Below, in pieces: positions 11,710-24,306 of a DNA stretch of 64,000 nucleotides. The notes beneath the pieces were generated by a model, which had not been told where the DNA came from, ran no database searches, and was given only the letters and a program-made list of their open reading frames with translations. Position 1 is the first letter of the stretch. Each line of letters begins with the position of its first letter. The stretch is taken from contig NW_022985069.1 in the NCBI RefSeq assembly GCF_010015585.1, forward strand, positions 346,744 to 410,743. The letters run 5' to 3'. Origin of the DNA: Eremomyces bilateralis CBS 781.70 (Eukaryota; Ascomycota; Dothideomycetes; Eremomycetales; Eremomycetaceae). The position numbers and the translations under genes are program-made.

Positions 11710-12298
11710 GATGTTTGCGAGGGTGTCTCGAATGAACGGGTGAGCTATTGCAATGACTTGGAATAAAACAGTGGTTTAATTAGGGCTTGGCTGTTGGATT
11801 CATGAAATGTTCACTTTCTATCTTTCGAAAAGGATTGTCCCGAGACGCGTCCAGACCGCGCCTTATGAACACGAGAATGACTCGATGTCACATGTGGAGG
11901 ATGCTTTCAAATTGACCAATTACACTGACACGGGGTACAGCAGGAAATTTCCCCAGAAATACCTACAGCGGAAGGTCGAGTATTCTGCACCCTGTATTAT
12001 TGGAATTTAAATGATGAGGTTATTGAACATGGTTATGATGGTCCCGTGTAGAGACAGCGATGTTAAATGAGCAGTTCACAAGGTGCGGTCGTAAAAGGGG
12101 GCTGGGAAACTTGAGGCTGAATCGCTGGTCTCTGCAGAAAAATGATGCCTCAGGCACAAAGGCATCGGTTTGTTCCGCCGCCTAGCCTGGTACCGTCTGG
12201 TTGCTATCGATGACAGTCGGAGTTTTGGCGGCTCGAAACTTCCAGGCTTCAACTGACGTTGTTCCTGCAATCAAGCTGGTTATACATCAACCGCCACA
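11710..12298. promoter_or_regulatory. Divergent promoter region, alkyltransferase / MPP-alpha
   Basis: 589 bp between two divergently placed start codons. No open frame looked coding and no strong repeat was seen. Confidence 0.5.
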
Positions 12299-14164
12299 AT
12301 GTTAACCCGCGCTCCAAGATCTCTTCGGCAGTTACGGCTGCCCGTGCGAGAAACTTTACAGTATCGGTCCATCTCAAGCAGTCAACAGACTTTCGCCAGC
12401 GTGGAAGCGGAGGAAAAGGTTCGCCATTTGGTACCACCATCCGCCTTGCTTGCGCTAACTGTCGCGTCGTAGGATCCCGTGGAGTTAGACACCATCACTA
12501 CCTTGAGCAATGGGGTGCGTGTCGCGACCGAAGCCCTTCCAGGCCACTTCTCCGGCATTGGCGTGTACGTCGATGCTGGCTCTCGGTACGAGAGCGATGC
12601 GCTGCGCGGCGTCAGCCATATCATCGACCGGCTAGCCTTCAAATCTACCGCCGGCAGCTCGGCGGATAAGATGCTGGAGTCAATAGAGACTCTTGGAGGT
12701 AATATCCAATGCGCCTCTTCCCGGGAGTCCCTCATGTACCAATCCGCCACCTTCAATTCCGCCGTACCGAGCACCGTTGCCCTCCTTGCCGAAACCATCC
12801 GCGATCCCTTGGTGACGGAGGAAGAAGTCGAACAACAACTGGCAACTGCCGATTATGAGATTGGAGAGATCTGGTCGAAACCGGAGCTGATTCTTCCCGA
12901 GCTGGTGCACATGGCCGCATTCAAAGACAATACCCTAGGAAATCCTCTCCTGTGCCCAAAGGAACGCCTGACCGAGATTGACCGGTCCGTTGTCGATGCT
13001 TACAGAAGGATATTATACAAGCCTGAAAGGATGGTGGTTGCATTTGCGGGCGTGGATCATAGCACGGCCGTCAAGTTGACGGAGCAATATTTCGGCGATA
13101 TGAAGCAAGGCGCTGGTCTATCACTCCCGGAACTCACCCCGGAACTCCTTGCGCAATCGCAGGACTCATCGATGTCGGACGATAGCTCGAGCATCTCCTC
13201 GACCTCTTCATCCTCCTACGCCTCTCAAGATCCTACCCGCCTGGCGAACAAAATCCCTTTCATAAAGAACCTTTCCACATCTGCCGCCGCCCAAGCATCC
13301 GTACAATCATACCTCCCCGATCTCTCTCGATCTACACCTCTAGAGCTACCATCCGTATATACCGGCGGCTTCCTATCTCTCCCGCCCCTCCCTGCGCCCG
13401 CCAATCCCTCACACCCTGCCCTTACCCACATCCATCTTGCTTTCGAAGCGCTTCCGATCACCCACCCAGACATCTACGCGCTTGCCACGCTCCAAACCCT
13501 CCTCGGCGGCGGCGGATCTTTCTCGGCCGGCGGCCCCGGAAAAGGCATGTACAGCCGCCTATACACGAACGTCCTCAACCAGCACGCGTGGGTGGAGTCC
13601 TGCGTCGCCTTCAACCATTCGTACACCGACTCCGGCCTCTTCGGACTGGCTTCCTCGTGCTCTCCCGACCACGTCATCCCGATGCTGGAAGTCATGTGCC
13701 GCGAGATCTCGGCGCTGACCGGGGAGAGCGTCGCGCCATCCAGCCAGGGCGTCCCGCGCGGGTTGGTCGGGAGGAGCCGACAGCTGTCGCAAGGGGAGGT
13801 CGACCGGGCGAAGAACCAGCTGCGGAGTAGCCTGCTGATGAACCTCGAAAGTCGCATGGTCGAGTTGGAGGATCTGGGAAGGCAGGTGCAGGTGCATGGA
13901 CGAAAGGTGGGCGTCAAGGAGATGTGTCGGCATATCGAAGAGGTGACCATGGAGGACTTGCAACGAGTCGCGAGGATGGTGTTCCGAGGGGAGGTGAAGA
14001 ACAAGGGGAAGGGAAGCGGTGCGCCGACTGTGGTGTTGCAGGAGAGTGAGGAGGTGTCATTACCGGGCGGTTTGGTGGGTTTGGGACGGCGGAAACCCAA
14101 GGCGAGCCTTGGGTGGGGAGAGATTCAGGAGCGAATAGAGAACTGGAAGCTAGGCAGGAGGTAG
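12299..14164 (+). CDS. mas2: Mitochondrial processing peptidase alpha subunit
   Basis: Substrate-recognition subunit of the matrix peptidase that cleaves targeting presequences from imported proteins; it works as a heterodimer with the catalytic beta subunit. Exons 12299-12418 and 12473-14164, with a 54-nt intron (branch GCGCTAACTG), give 603 aa. The first exon encodes an Arg/Ser-rich mitochondrial presequence (MLTRAPRSLRQLRLP). The M16 fold begins LSNGVRVATEALPGHFSGIG. The position of the beta-subunit HxxEH zinc site reads HIIDRLAFKST, so no catalytic zinc site, as expected for alpha. The glycine-rich loop that scans presequences is present (LLGGGGSFSAGGPGKGMYSR). A Ser-rich insert (about residues 265-285) separates the two halves, and a lower-conservation tail follows the second domain. 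Confidence 0.93.
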
Positions 14165-14501
14165 GACCTGTTCGCAGGACTGTTTTTCGTATACTGTGCA
14201 GAGTGTTATGGTTCTCAGCTCTTGAGGCGGATTGTATAGAGTACTGGGCCTAGTATCTGGCCAAAAGCAAGGTAAAGGCATAGCAACGTTCATGTCAAGC
14301 CAAAGATGTACGATAGGTGGATAGGACATGTACCAGGAACAAGGATTTATTCCAGCATAATTCAAATGGACTCATGCCCCATTATAGTCTAACTGTACAT
14401 TTCGGACTTCACAATCCAGGCGCCATGCAATGCGGGTGTACGAAATAGAGCAAACCAACGTTGTAACACACATCAACCATCACAATCAACCGAGGCGGAT
14501 C
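14165..14501. other. Convergent 3' intergenic region
   Basis: 337 bp between the stops of MPP-alpha (+) and the PTM1-like gene (-). It should contain both 3' untranslated regions; nothing else was seen. Confidence 0.5.
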
Positions 14502-16296
14502 TTAGTCGGTCTTCCCTGTGAGTCGCTTCGACTCGTCACCATGTCCCTCATCGTCCTCATCATCCGACCACTTATCCTCATCACCCACAGCAAATATCGT
14601 CTCACCATCCAGCGACTCCCGAGGCAGTGTGGCCGGTCGCTGAGGCTTTGGCGCCGGCAATGGGGACCTGGAGCGATCTACTGACGCACCGGCCGGTGTG
14701 GATCGAAGGCCCTCAAACTGCTGACCGGTTGACTCATTGTGCGAGTATCCTCCGTCCTCCTCGTCCAAGGAAGAGCGCATAGACGCGATTTCGAAGCCCT
14801 CGTCATCTTGGGCGATCTGGATGGCAAGTTAGTGAATGCGATAGGCTTTGAAGGGTGTTGGGATACTAACCTCGTCGCTCATGGCGAAACGGCGGTTGTT
14901 CGCCGTTGGTCGCCATAGATATGAGATGAACGCCACAACAGCGAAGTAAACAATGTTGAGCCACCCATCCAATATGAACCAGCGGCTCCTCCAATGGGAC
15001 GGGGCGAAATCGTCGTCGCCATAGCCGGCAAAAGTGAAGGAATTGAAGAAAAAGAATCCAAAGATGACCAAAATGGTGGTTAGGATGCAGTACCATAGGT
15101 TCTTATACATGGAAGCCTTGACGTGCTGCTTCCGAGCGATAAGATCCTTGATCGTCATGTTGAGAGAGTTCAGCGTCCAGATGTAGAATGCGGTGAGCGT
15201 TGCGGACAGCGGCAAGATGACCAGAAGAACGAGAGGCCCGGCATTCTCCGGGTGGATCGTCAGACTCGCAACCGCATATATGACACCGAAGAGGAAATGT
15301 GCGGCAGCGAGCCATCGAACATACACCATATTCTTGCCCAGACTAGGCTTGACCACTCCATAGCCCATGCATACGATTAGCAGGAGGAAGAAGGAGAACG
15401 AGTTCCGACCAGCGTTGAGCACCGAAACGATGACGAGCAGTGCTCTCGAGCCCGCGTTCGTCCCATGTCGGTTCGTGTAGTCGTAGAAGCCCCAGGTCAT
15501 GAGCATTTCGACCACCAGGAATACCAGAATTGCGGTGATGTAGTTCTGCACCGGGAGGATATCATGCCGGTTCTGAACATATAGGAACGCCCAGAATATG
15601 ACCATGACTGCATAGGCGATGGTCAGACCACCATAGAAGGGGAGCTTCGGGATTTGCGCCGCGGCCAGCTCTCCGTATGCGTTCCGGAATTCGACGATCG
15701 CCGTGTATTCGGGACTCTCGGACCAAGTTCCCACGCAGTAGTAGCCGGTTTTTGTGACCGGATATCGGATCGCCGGAGGGTCTTTCAGATCGATGGCTTG
15801 GGTGAGGATTTGGTTCTTCGATACATCCTGCGCATCGTCTGCGAGGATGAACTCGCCGAGATGAGTTTCGTTGCAAAGTCCCGACGTAACGGCGGTAGGG
15901 CTGCATATATAATCTCTCTGATGTAAAAATTAGTTAAGCGTAACTAGGGCACGATATCGACACAACGTACCATAGCGGATGGATCGTCCGATACTTGCTT
16001 CCCAATCAATGGCTTGTCCTTCCACTCAAACAGAACAAGGCTGATAAGTAGATTCTCAATACTCCCCTCTTCCGGCGGGATGAACTTTACGAGAACAAAT
16101 GGATCGACTGCTCCGCTCCATGAGCTCTTTGAATACATGCCAGCGCATTTCTGAGATTCATTCTGGTCCTACGACTTCGTCAATTTCGAAGGGCTCGGAT
16201 TGCTACGGATGCCGAACAAACCAATTTAACCTCAGCGGCGGTTGCTATTAAGGCCGTAGCAAGTAACAACCCCGACGTTCGCATCCACCACCGCAT
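14502..16296 (-). CDS. PTM1: PTM1/GPR107-type seven-transmembrane (GOST) protein
   Basis: Golgi/endosomal membrane protein of the lung-seven-transmembrane (GOST) family, linked in other organisms to membrane trafficking. Four exons in phase: 16296-16231, 16168-15971, 15917-14871, 14816-14502; introns 62, 53 and 54 nt; 541 aa. Exon 1 is exactly a signal peptide (MRWWMRTSGLLLATALIATA). The luminal domain follows with paired cysteines (QKCAGMYSKSSWSG, DYICSPTAV, GLCNETHLGEF, GYYCVGTWS). The seven helices occupy about residues 205-440, including the conserved WGFYDYTNRHGT and the FILDGWLN..AFISYLWRP end. The cytosolic tail is acidic and Ser-rich (EDKWSDDEDDEGHGDES), carried mostly by the last exon. 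It is head to head with CTU2 over 502 bp. Confidence 0.9.
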
Positions 16297-16798
16297 GGTG
16301 CCAAAGAATAATATCTGTTAGCAAATAGCTTCATTCAGTCCTGCGAGGTGTCCCACAGGTCGGCTGAACTGGCTCGAGGGATGTTGACAGCTGCGCGGCG
16401 TCCGTAAATGATGGAACGGAGCTGTGATCGAGGAAGGTATGATAAATGGTGGGAGTTGGGATCGTCCAGATGCACCGATCCTAGGGTTGGATTTGAAGAC
16501 AAATCAATGTCGCAGTTGAAACAGGTCGATCGTATCGTGAGCCCAGGCTGTGATATGCTGTGCATCCATGTGTTGATGTTGTCCTAGCAGCCTGAGGCGA
16601 CAAGGCTCTTGGTCATATGGCGCTAACTCAACCTCAAAGTTCAAAATCTTAATACTGGGAGAGCACTAACTGTGATAAAGACGTCAATATTGTCCTCAGT
16701 TCAACAGCCTTTGGACTCTCGTTTATCTTGAGTCCCTTCTTCGGTGTGTACCCTGGACGAATCTGATAGTAACTCAGCCACTTTACATAACAAGCGGC
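16297..16798. promoter_or_regulatory. Bidirectional promoter, PTM1-like / CTU2
   Basis: 502 bp between divergent start codons. No coding frame or repeat recognised. Confidence 0.5.
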
Positions 16799-18002
16799 AT
16801 GGAAGGGGCGCCGGCGGTCCGTCAGACTGCGACGGGTCAAAATGAGGCGAACCGCGTATGCGTTCGATGCAAGGAGGCGGAGTCTGTCACCACAATCAGA
16901 TCAGAGCCGCTGTGCAAGTATGCTTTATTTCCCTCAATTCTGCCTCATGTCTGATTGCTGATCTTTTCCTAGGGAATGCTTTAAGAAGTACATCCATACC
17001 AAAGTCGTCAAGCGGATGGAGACCTTCAGAGTGCGAAACGTGCCCTCGGATGGCCAGCGGAGACTGCTCCTTCCTTTGTCTCTAGGTATCTCATCGCTGA
17101 CGCTGCTGCATGTATTGCATCTTCACCTTGCAAGGCAGAAGAATCGTACAGGTCAAACGGGGTTTGACCTAATTGTATTATGGATTGATCTGTCGCACTC
17201 GGGCACGCAATCTCGAGATCCCCTACTTGACGCGGCGAAGCGCATGTTCCCTCAACATACGTTCATCTCGTCGTCCATTACCGATGTTTGGACCTCGGTG
17301 TTGTCAAGTTTATATTCACAGGACACTCAACTGGGGCATGACGGCAATTTGCCATCGTTGCCCGAGTTTCTCAGCTCGCTCCCATCTGCAACATCTCGTG
17401 CAGATGTCTCCGAGCACTTCAAGAAACGCTTAGTCGTAAATATTGCAAAGCACAATAACTGCGAGGCGGTTTTGTGGGGGCATACAGCCACTCGGCTCGC
17501 CGAACAAACTCTCGCCGAGACGGCCAAAGGTCGCGGATTCTCATTATCTGGCCAAATTTCAGATGGGGATTCGGCACTGGGGATACCTTTTTACTACCCG
17601 CTTAGAGATCTATTTCGTAAAGAGCTCGTCGCCCACGCGGAGCTCGTAGAGGGTCAGCTCTGTGTCTTTCTTGGTCCGAACGACAAGAAGCAGGCAGTTT
17701 CGACGAGAGATTCAAGCATCGACGCCCTGATGACGTCTTATATTGATTCTGTCGAAAGAGGCTACCCTAGTATTGTGGCCAATGTGGTGCGCACAGCCGG
17801 GGAGAAGTTGACAAAGCGACCGCCACAATCAAGCAACGTTTGCGCGATTTGTTTACTCCCATATCACGACGACCTTGAGCCGACGGGCCAGTCGAATGGG
17901 AATACGAGTCAATTTCAACTCTGTTATGGATGTCGCCAGTCAGTGCCGCAGGGCTGTTTGACTGGACTGTTTGAAAAGCCATCGATATCGGACAAACGAT
18001 GA
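16799..18002 (+). CDS. ctu2: Cytoplasmic tRNA 2-thiolation protein 2
   Basis: Partner of Ctu1/Ncs6 in the complex that thiolates wobble uridine-34 of Lys, Glu and Gln tRNAs after sulfur transfer from Urm1. Exons 16799-16917 and 16973-18002 (55-nt intron) give 382 aa; the splice joins CK to ECFKKYIHTK. N-terminal cysteines CVRCKEAE..CKEC and C-terminal pairs CAICLLP and CYGCRQS are the zinc-binding sites typical of the family. The region LLPLSLGISSLTLLHVLHL aligns with the PP-loop of the ATP-using Ctu1, but without an intact SGGxxS motif, in keeping with a non-catalytic partner. FDLIVLWID and FKKRLVVNIAKHNNCEAVLWGHTATRLAE-type core helices are present. It starts 502 bp from the divergent PTM1-like gene. 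Confidence 0.9.
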
Positions 18003-20731
18003 AAGTGTTTGTCATTTCATTACTGCACATAATGCCTGCTTTTGAAACCGGCCGATCCTTGCGTTTCTTATCCTTTGCCTCGTCAATCCTGATTGCGGTT
18101 GATCTTTCCCGGCCTTTACAACGAGGCCGATTTTCTCGCGCATATCTCAAGTCATCAAGTCCTCCAATGTGAGGCTAAGTCCCAGAAGATCAAAGTCTTG
18201 CCGACCACCGTTGCGATTGCCCAAGTCGTTCCATCCAGCTGAGTCGGGCCCGTCAGGGCTCGTATTAATTCCAGCCTGTATCTCCACGGGTGGAACAAGC
18301 TGCTGGTCATCTGACCACAATGTGTCGGATTCAACAGAGCTGCCTTGAAACCCAACGATCAGAGAAAGAACATCGTTGCTCGACTCCGATCCAGAGCCTA
18401 TCATGTCGAGGCTGTGTTCTGTGCCCAAGCCTCAGTCAGCATCCTCCGATTTCACCCGAAAGGCTAGATGGCCTCACCATTGGCCTCCATGAGCAGCAGA
18501 TAGGACCAGTACCAGTCCAAGTTTGCTGTCCCATGGCACATTGCGGTGTTTGGTCCCGTCGAGATTTTGCTCCGTGCGCATCCCATGATGACCGGGATCG
18601 AGGAGAGTCATTCAATGTCGGCGTGAAAAAGGGGACTGTCGGGTTCGAACAGGAGACGTTTAAGTCTTAGAGCCATTTCTTGAGAACGGAAACGTATAGC
18701 TCCTTGAAGGGCGTCAGTGGGCTTCCGTGTTGTCTTATAGTCTATTCCTTTGAGAGATCCGCATCCGATGCGTCTGTCACCTGCACAATGCACGCGTGGG
18801 ATGGCGAACGGAGGCATGGGAAAGATTCAATGGCGAATATCGTCTAGTCCGGTCGGGGACTTGATGGGGTAATGGGAGCTGCATCATGGATGGCCACCGT
18901 CAGTTACACGATTAACCGCCCCGCTGAGGTCCGCGGTATTCATCTCGGGTTCTGCAGCACCCCACGCTCTGGAGGACTTCCCAGTGGCCTGCATATTTCG
19001 AGCAGGAACAGAAATGCTGGCATTCGTCTGAACTTCCGGGGTCTTCTTAAAACAGTTCACGGGTGATGGATTCGTTAATACGCGGTGCCATCCAACCACA
19101 GGCTTCCAAACTATCCAGGCGGCAAATGGAGATGGAGCAAGCAAGCAATCCGATCCAGTCGCCAGTTTGGGACAGGGGACAGATACCATATACAGAATAG
19201 TTTCAATTATTCTGCCTCGTCCAGCAATTTCGGTTGAAGGCGGTGCCCAAGCTAGATAGACATTGGGCATGTTGCATACCATCATCCTCGTTTGACGATG
19301 ATCTACATATAGCTCCGGAGCTGATGGATCGCAATGTTAGTTCCCGCCTCCACGTTCTGTGTTGGAGAAGCGGGGCTTGGCTTTCCCCCCACGCTTCAGG
19401 TCTTCACTACGACCGGCCTCATTTACGACTATTCGTCCGCGAAACCGCAAGGCTGAGGCGTGGGATGCGATGTTGCGGAAGAAGTCGGAGCCAGGAGGAT
19501 CACGAGTCTGATCTGGCTCCGAGTCTTACATCGAGCGTTTTGATTGGCTCTCCAATGATTGGGTGTTAGAGTCGTTCGGTGCCTGACACTGTTCTGCTTC
19601 TGGACAAGCTGGATATGCCAATGACTGAAGATATAAACCGCCTTAGTGACATCCTCATGATCTATATGGACCATAGCACGAGCAAGTGGGCAGGGTCATT
19701 AATACCTGATTGGAGGATGAGATGGCGATCATGAGGATGTAATGATGATTAAGGTCGGTCGGAATCAAAGCAGGGACCGTCTTGCATGGTATTGGAGTTG
19801 ACATTGATGATGGGCTGTCGCGTGGTCTGGAGTGGGTTATTAATGCACCGTGGATGCTTTCCTTTTTGTGCTTGTCAAACAAAATGGACTGATGGCCATG
19901 CCACTGATGCAAGCATCATTCTTTGCCTTTGGCTTTTGTGTTGAGAGACATGCGAACACTCCAGTAAACATCGTTGGTAGTTATACTAGGGGATGCGGTT
20001 ATGCAGAGAAGCGTGGGATATGTGACTAGGGTCTTATTTGATGGGGGGATTTTGTGATGACCGGCAAATTTATCATGGGATGAATGCCGCAAACATGTAT
20101 CAGGCGGCTCGTTATTAGTAGCCCGTTGAGCCGTCACCGGTTGGCTACGACATACTCTACGATTTATCCTGCAAAGGATTTAAATAGTAACAGCTGGATT
20201 TCATGGCTGAACCACGGTATAAGGAATCCCCATTGCGAATAACTCCGTACAGCGTCATATCTGAGACAGCAAGGACTAAAAGTAGGATGACTTTGAAGCC
20301 TCATTCTCTCCAGGACGCGGATATCTGTTGCAAACGGAAGGGTATTCCAACATATTCTATGCGTGATATACGAGCAGTCCCACTTCGAGCACATAAACAC
20401 TGATGCTGCATTGGCGTGGGTATACTACTTAGGTCCAAAATCGGTGCAAATCAGTCCAACGACAAACATATACGCCAAATTATACATATCCCAGCTGCTA
20501 TTATGCCTCACGGCCATATGGGATGTGTTCTTGGTAGGGAAAGGGTCGGTTAAGAATGCTCCTCGTGGATGATGCATCATAACCTAGTTACGCGAAAAGA
20601 ATAGCCGCTCCAGTCCGCTTTTGTTCTGGTACCAAAGACCGGAGGTAAAAAATCCTGGTTCGCCTCGCCAAGGAACAGTCAATTTGATAATATGACACCG
20701 AACAGATAGGTCATATGGGCCAATTTGGGTG
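18003..20731. other. Gene-poor region with one weak gene candidate
   Basis: About 2.7 kb between CTU2 and the Zn2Cys6 gene's stop codon. Besides the two-exon candidate at 18147-18586 I find only short overlapping open frames on both strands. A minus-strand frame around 18884-19285 is open for 133 codons but has no recognisable motif. There is no tandem repeat. Confidence 0.4.
18147..18586 (-). CDS. Possible small gene, unknown function
   Basis: Not recognised. Two exons, 18586-18478 and 18418-18147, join in phase over a 59-nt stretch with good intron signals (GTGAGG donor, GCTGACTG branch, GCACAG acceptor), giving 126 aa from an ATG at 18586. The product has a short aromatic/hydrophobic segment (LDWYWSYLLLMEANG) followed by an acidic, Ser/Gly/Asn-rich tail ending LLGLSLTLEDLMT. 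The tail resembles an acidic activation region, which raises the possibility that this is the end of a longer, partly lost regulator; an in-frame stop lies just upstream. The splice agreement is the main support. Confidence 0.35.
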
Positions 20732-22547
20732 TCAATCGATGACCGTGTCTCGCGGCTTCCAATCCTTCTCGAACATCTGCGAGACATAGTAGAATTCATG
20801 GTCCGCAAGGTCATTGTCCCGAATATACGCGAAATCATCCTCTATAGACCCAAATAAGTTAGCAAAGCTCAGGGCATGAAATCATGCTTTTCGCCCCACC
20901 TCTCGCTTTTACAAGGTCTCGTGTCTGGAGAAGGAATTCTGCTTCCTCGGCGTTGAGAGTCGCCAGCCGAGTTCGATGACGGTTCTTCAAATCCAACGCT
21001 AGAGGGTCCATGCTGCCATTGCAATAATGGTAATGAGCAAGGATCACCATTGCACTGTGATGCCACGACGACACGAGATCAGGCAATGTGTATCGACTCT
21101 GCATTTGTGGATCATTAGTGCCATACAAGGTATCTTGTCTGTCATGCTTCGCTTACCTGGACGCCGTGCTTGCGGGCATGACGGTAACGGTCTGCGATCA
21201 AGAGAGAAAAATTGTGCAACAAAATAAAGGTACACAAATAGAAGGTTATGAAGGTTTCCGGTCGGTTATCTTTGATGATGTTCTGCAATTCTTCGAGAAC
21301 CTTCTTCTTGTACGGTTTCAACAAGGCTTCTGTGAAGATAACATCAAATTGAGCGTTGACCACTGGTGGCGTGGGGACCTTTCCAGGGTGAGGGTACGAT
21401 GGATCCTGGTGTGGCTCCAGTCCCAGAGCTTGCGGATTTTCGAAGTAGTCCGATCCAAGGGTGTGTTGGCTAACAAACCAGAGTCGTAGGAGATTGGTCA
21501 TGAGTACCCTTTCCTTCTCGGTCTTCTATGTGTGAGCTGACAGCGTGGGAGAGCGGAGAACCGAGTGAGATCGCTTACCGGTGCATTCCTCAGATGAATT
21601 TTAGCTCTGTTATACGTCCTCACAATGAGGTTGTCCGAATGCTGCAGTCGATGGGTGATGCAGTCAAATGCGTGCTTGTCCGTATAGATTTTGAAGTCTT
21701 CCTTTACCACGTGCATATTCTCTACAGCCCATGCCGGCAAGCTGTAAGACTTGACGACTCCCCGCTCTTGGTCAAACCATGATCGAAACAATTTGTCGCC
21801 AGCTTGGGCGCGGAAAGGACGTAGCACGACTTGAAATCCGTCCTTGACAAGTTCCTGCGTATTGCGGAGCACGAGAGTTTGGGTGTCAGCAGATTCCCAG
21901 TCGGTGATTTCTCTGACTTTCATGTCTTGCCATCGGCTTGTGTAACCGAGCTTTCCAGCACGATACAGGATACATTCGGTGACCTTGTACCGTAGACACG
22001 GAATATGGTGGATCGTCTGCTTGGAATTATTTGAAACATTCCGGCAAGTCAAGCACTGACCCCCAGGATCTTCAGGGTCGGTCTCGCACTAGGTAGATGT
22101 GAGCAGCAATCGAGATTGGGATGCAGCCTCCTTACCCGGACACGCTGCTGTCGGCACCGCAAGCAAGCCTTCATCTTTCTTGTCAGCGAAGTTTGCTCGC
22201 GCTTGACAACGCTTTTAAATTTTCCTCGACGCTTGCGAACGAGCAGTTCTTGTTGAGGAGCTCTGGTCAGATGATGGCCTTCAGATAGGGGCTGGCGCAA
22301 AGCTGCATTGTGTGATTGTGGTGCAAAGGGCTGATGGGGTGACGTGTTTTGTTGGGTGATAAGATTGCCGTTCACTCCTGCGTGATGCAACGGGGTCGTC
22401 ACTGCAGCGCTGAATCGTGGATCGAAATTCGGCGTATGGTCAGTGAACAGCTCCTTATGTTGATGATGCTGGTAATCCTGTTGGTGATGCTGGTGATCCT
22501 GCTGATGGTCCTGCTGGTGATCCTGCTGGTGATCTTGCTGGTGCTCC

Positions 22548-22584
<37 letters not shown>

Positions 22585-23423
22585 AGAATGATGACGGATT
22601 TAATCCCACCCACGATTGGTCGTTTTCAGACAAGAATGGACGGGTCGTAGATACCTCGGGGGCAGAGTGCTCCAGTGCAGCATAAATATGCGGCTCGCCA
22701 TTGATGAAGGAGAAGTAGCCGTCGTCGTTGAGAAGGGGGACGCCCGAATCCGGGGTGTCATCGGGTTGAAGGAAAGGAGTAGGTAGTTGGAATGAAACCT
22801 GTTGGAAGTAAGGAGATGACACAGCAAACCCACCTGGCGCTGTGGCTCCGTAGGGGGACAGCATGTTGTTGGCCGAGGCGGTGGATGATGTTCCAGACGT
22901 TCCAATGGAGAGGTGAAATCGCGGTGGTGTTTGCAGCTGATTCATGGACGAGTCCAAAACCCGGTTAGACGCAGTCTGAAATTGAACTAACCCCGCCTCG
23001 TCTAGCCCATTGTACGATGTTGCCTCGTAGGTTGCAGGGTTGCTGGTATAAGCATAGTATCCAGCATCTTGAACTGGACCACTTGATCCGTCTATAGGAG
23101 ATTGATGTAACTCTGGATTCGTGCCACCGTTGACGGCGTCGGCTGATACCGTCCGTCCATGGACCGGCAAATGGCCACCACACAAGAGCTGATCGGCAGC
23201 TCTCGCATGCTGCGAAGTGTGGAAACACCAGAAAGGCGGTGACGGCGAGGCTGGGGAGAAGTAGCCATTGGGTCCTTTGCGTCTCTTACGGGGAGACAGA
23301 GGCTGCAGGTGGAGCGGATATGGGGGCGTTTCAACGGCAGTCTATAGGCAGGAAAACAATGTCGATTAGAGTGACAGGTCGACTTTGTTGGGAGGAGCAT
23401 GAACGGGGCCTCGTTACCTCCAT
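20732..23423 (-). CDS. Zn(II)2Cys6 transcription factor with His/Gln-rich tract
   Basis: Fungal binuclear zinc-cluster regulator; target genes unknown. Six exons with consistent phases: 23423-23418, 23341-22136, 22088-21579, 21525-21157, 21098-20900, 20841-20732; introns of 76, 47, 53, 58 and 57 nt; 799 aa. The first exon holds only Met-Glu, so the start is the least certain part. The zinc cluster sits mid-protein (about residues 395-430): CLRCRQQRVRC is completed across a splice, then CETDPEDPGGQCLTC and a distant sixth cysteine in IPCLRYKVTECILYR. This long C5-C6 loop is typical of one filamentous-fungal subfamily. N-terminal to it are a disordered region and a His/Gln tract. Downstream: LMTNLLRLWFVSQHTLG, then a helical region ending DNDLADHEFYYVSQMFEKDW. 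It is divergent from the dioxygenase gene. Confidence 0.82.
22456..22585 (-). repeat. In-frame CAT/CAG-type repeat coding poly-His and DHQQ units
   Basis: Trinucleotide-rich stretch inside exon 2 of the zinc-cluster gene. Read on the coding strand it gives an uninterrupted run of 11 histidines, then about four copies of a DHQQ unit and a further His/Gln mix (HQHHQQDYQHHQHK). Such runs vary readily in length between strains and can bind metals or drive condensation; which applies here is unknown. Confidence 0.8.
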
Positions 23424-24282
23424 GGCCGGTCTCGCTCCGTTGAGGAGGCAAGCGGCAGCCTGACCAAGTGTTGACTGAGACGTTGTCCAGAGAACCGATC
23501 CCAAGCGTCAGCGTCAGAGCGGACAACGGACAGGACAGCCGGCCAAAGGGTTGAAGGGTTTGGCGGATTCGTAGGGTGATCACTGATCGGTTCAATCCAA
23601 CGGAAGGCAGATTGGCAGATGAGTGGCAGAGATGATACAGCAGGGGGAAGTTGGATGGGCGCCTCCTCAAGCGTGAAACAAAATGCGTCGGATGGGATGG
23701 CATGTAATATTTGCAGACCGGGTGCAATACTACAATTAAACCAGTGTGCCGGAGACGACGTTAACTGCAGATTGGATGAGAGAGCGCGGTGCAACTGTGT
23801 AAGCCAGTCTTGGAGACTTGGAGGTGTCGTGATCGGGAACACATCGGGTCAATGCGCTGCCGTATCAGATATTCTCATATCCTCATCGGTTGGGTGGCTG
23901 CACATAAGTGCACAAACCTGTCATCTTCAAAGCTGCAGTTCTAGTCCAGAATCCCAGGTCGGTCCCTTGATCGATTCCTAGATAGTGTAGCGGGAGGCGC
24001 TCCGAGATGCGTAGATGGCTCAAGGCCCATGGGAAACATCAGACATGGTTGAGAGTTGGGACGTTTGATAGGTATAATGCCTGCAATCTGCAATCTGCCG
24101 CCATGATAAGTGCTGCGCCTGCTACTATGCGAGTCTGAGTTTGCCAGTCTGCCGATCTGCCAACAGCAGCAGCCTTGTGTCAATGTGTGTGATACTGGCG
24201 TCTGGCATTTAGTGACGCTGGTGCCCGGGGGACACACGGGAATACGATATCGTTAATAATCGTGTGCAGTGCTCTGCTCAGT

Positions 24283-24306
24283 GATCGCTCGATCGCTCGA
24301 TCGCTC
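24283..24306. repeat. Tandem 8-mer GATCGCTC x3
   Basis: Three exact head-to-tail copies; each unit carries the GATC palindrome. Confidence 0.9.

Noticed and set aside
16799-18002. CTU2 gene as active PP-loop ATPase
   Set aside because: The PP-loop position reads SLGISS and lacks the full SGG motif; fits the non-catalytic partner instead.
23424-23842. Minus-strand open frame of about 140 codons next to the Zn2Cys6 start
   Set aside because: Begins at a non-ATG codon, has no motif, and overlaps the better-supported first exon and intron.
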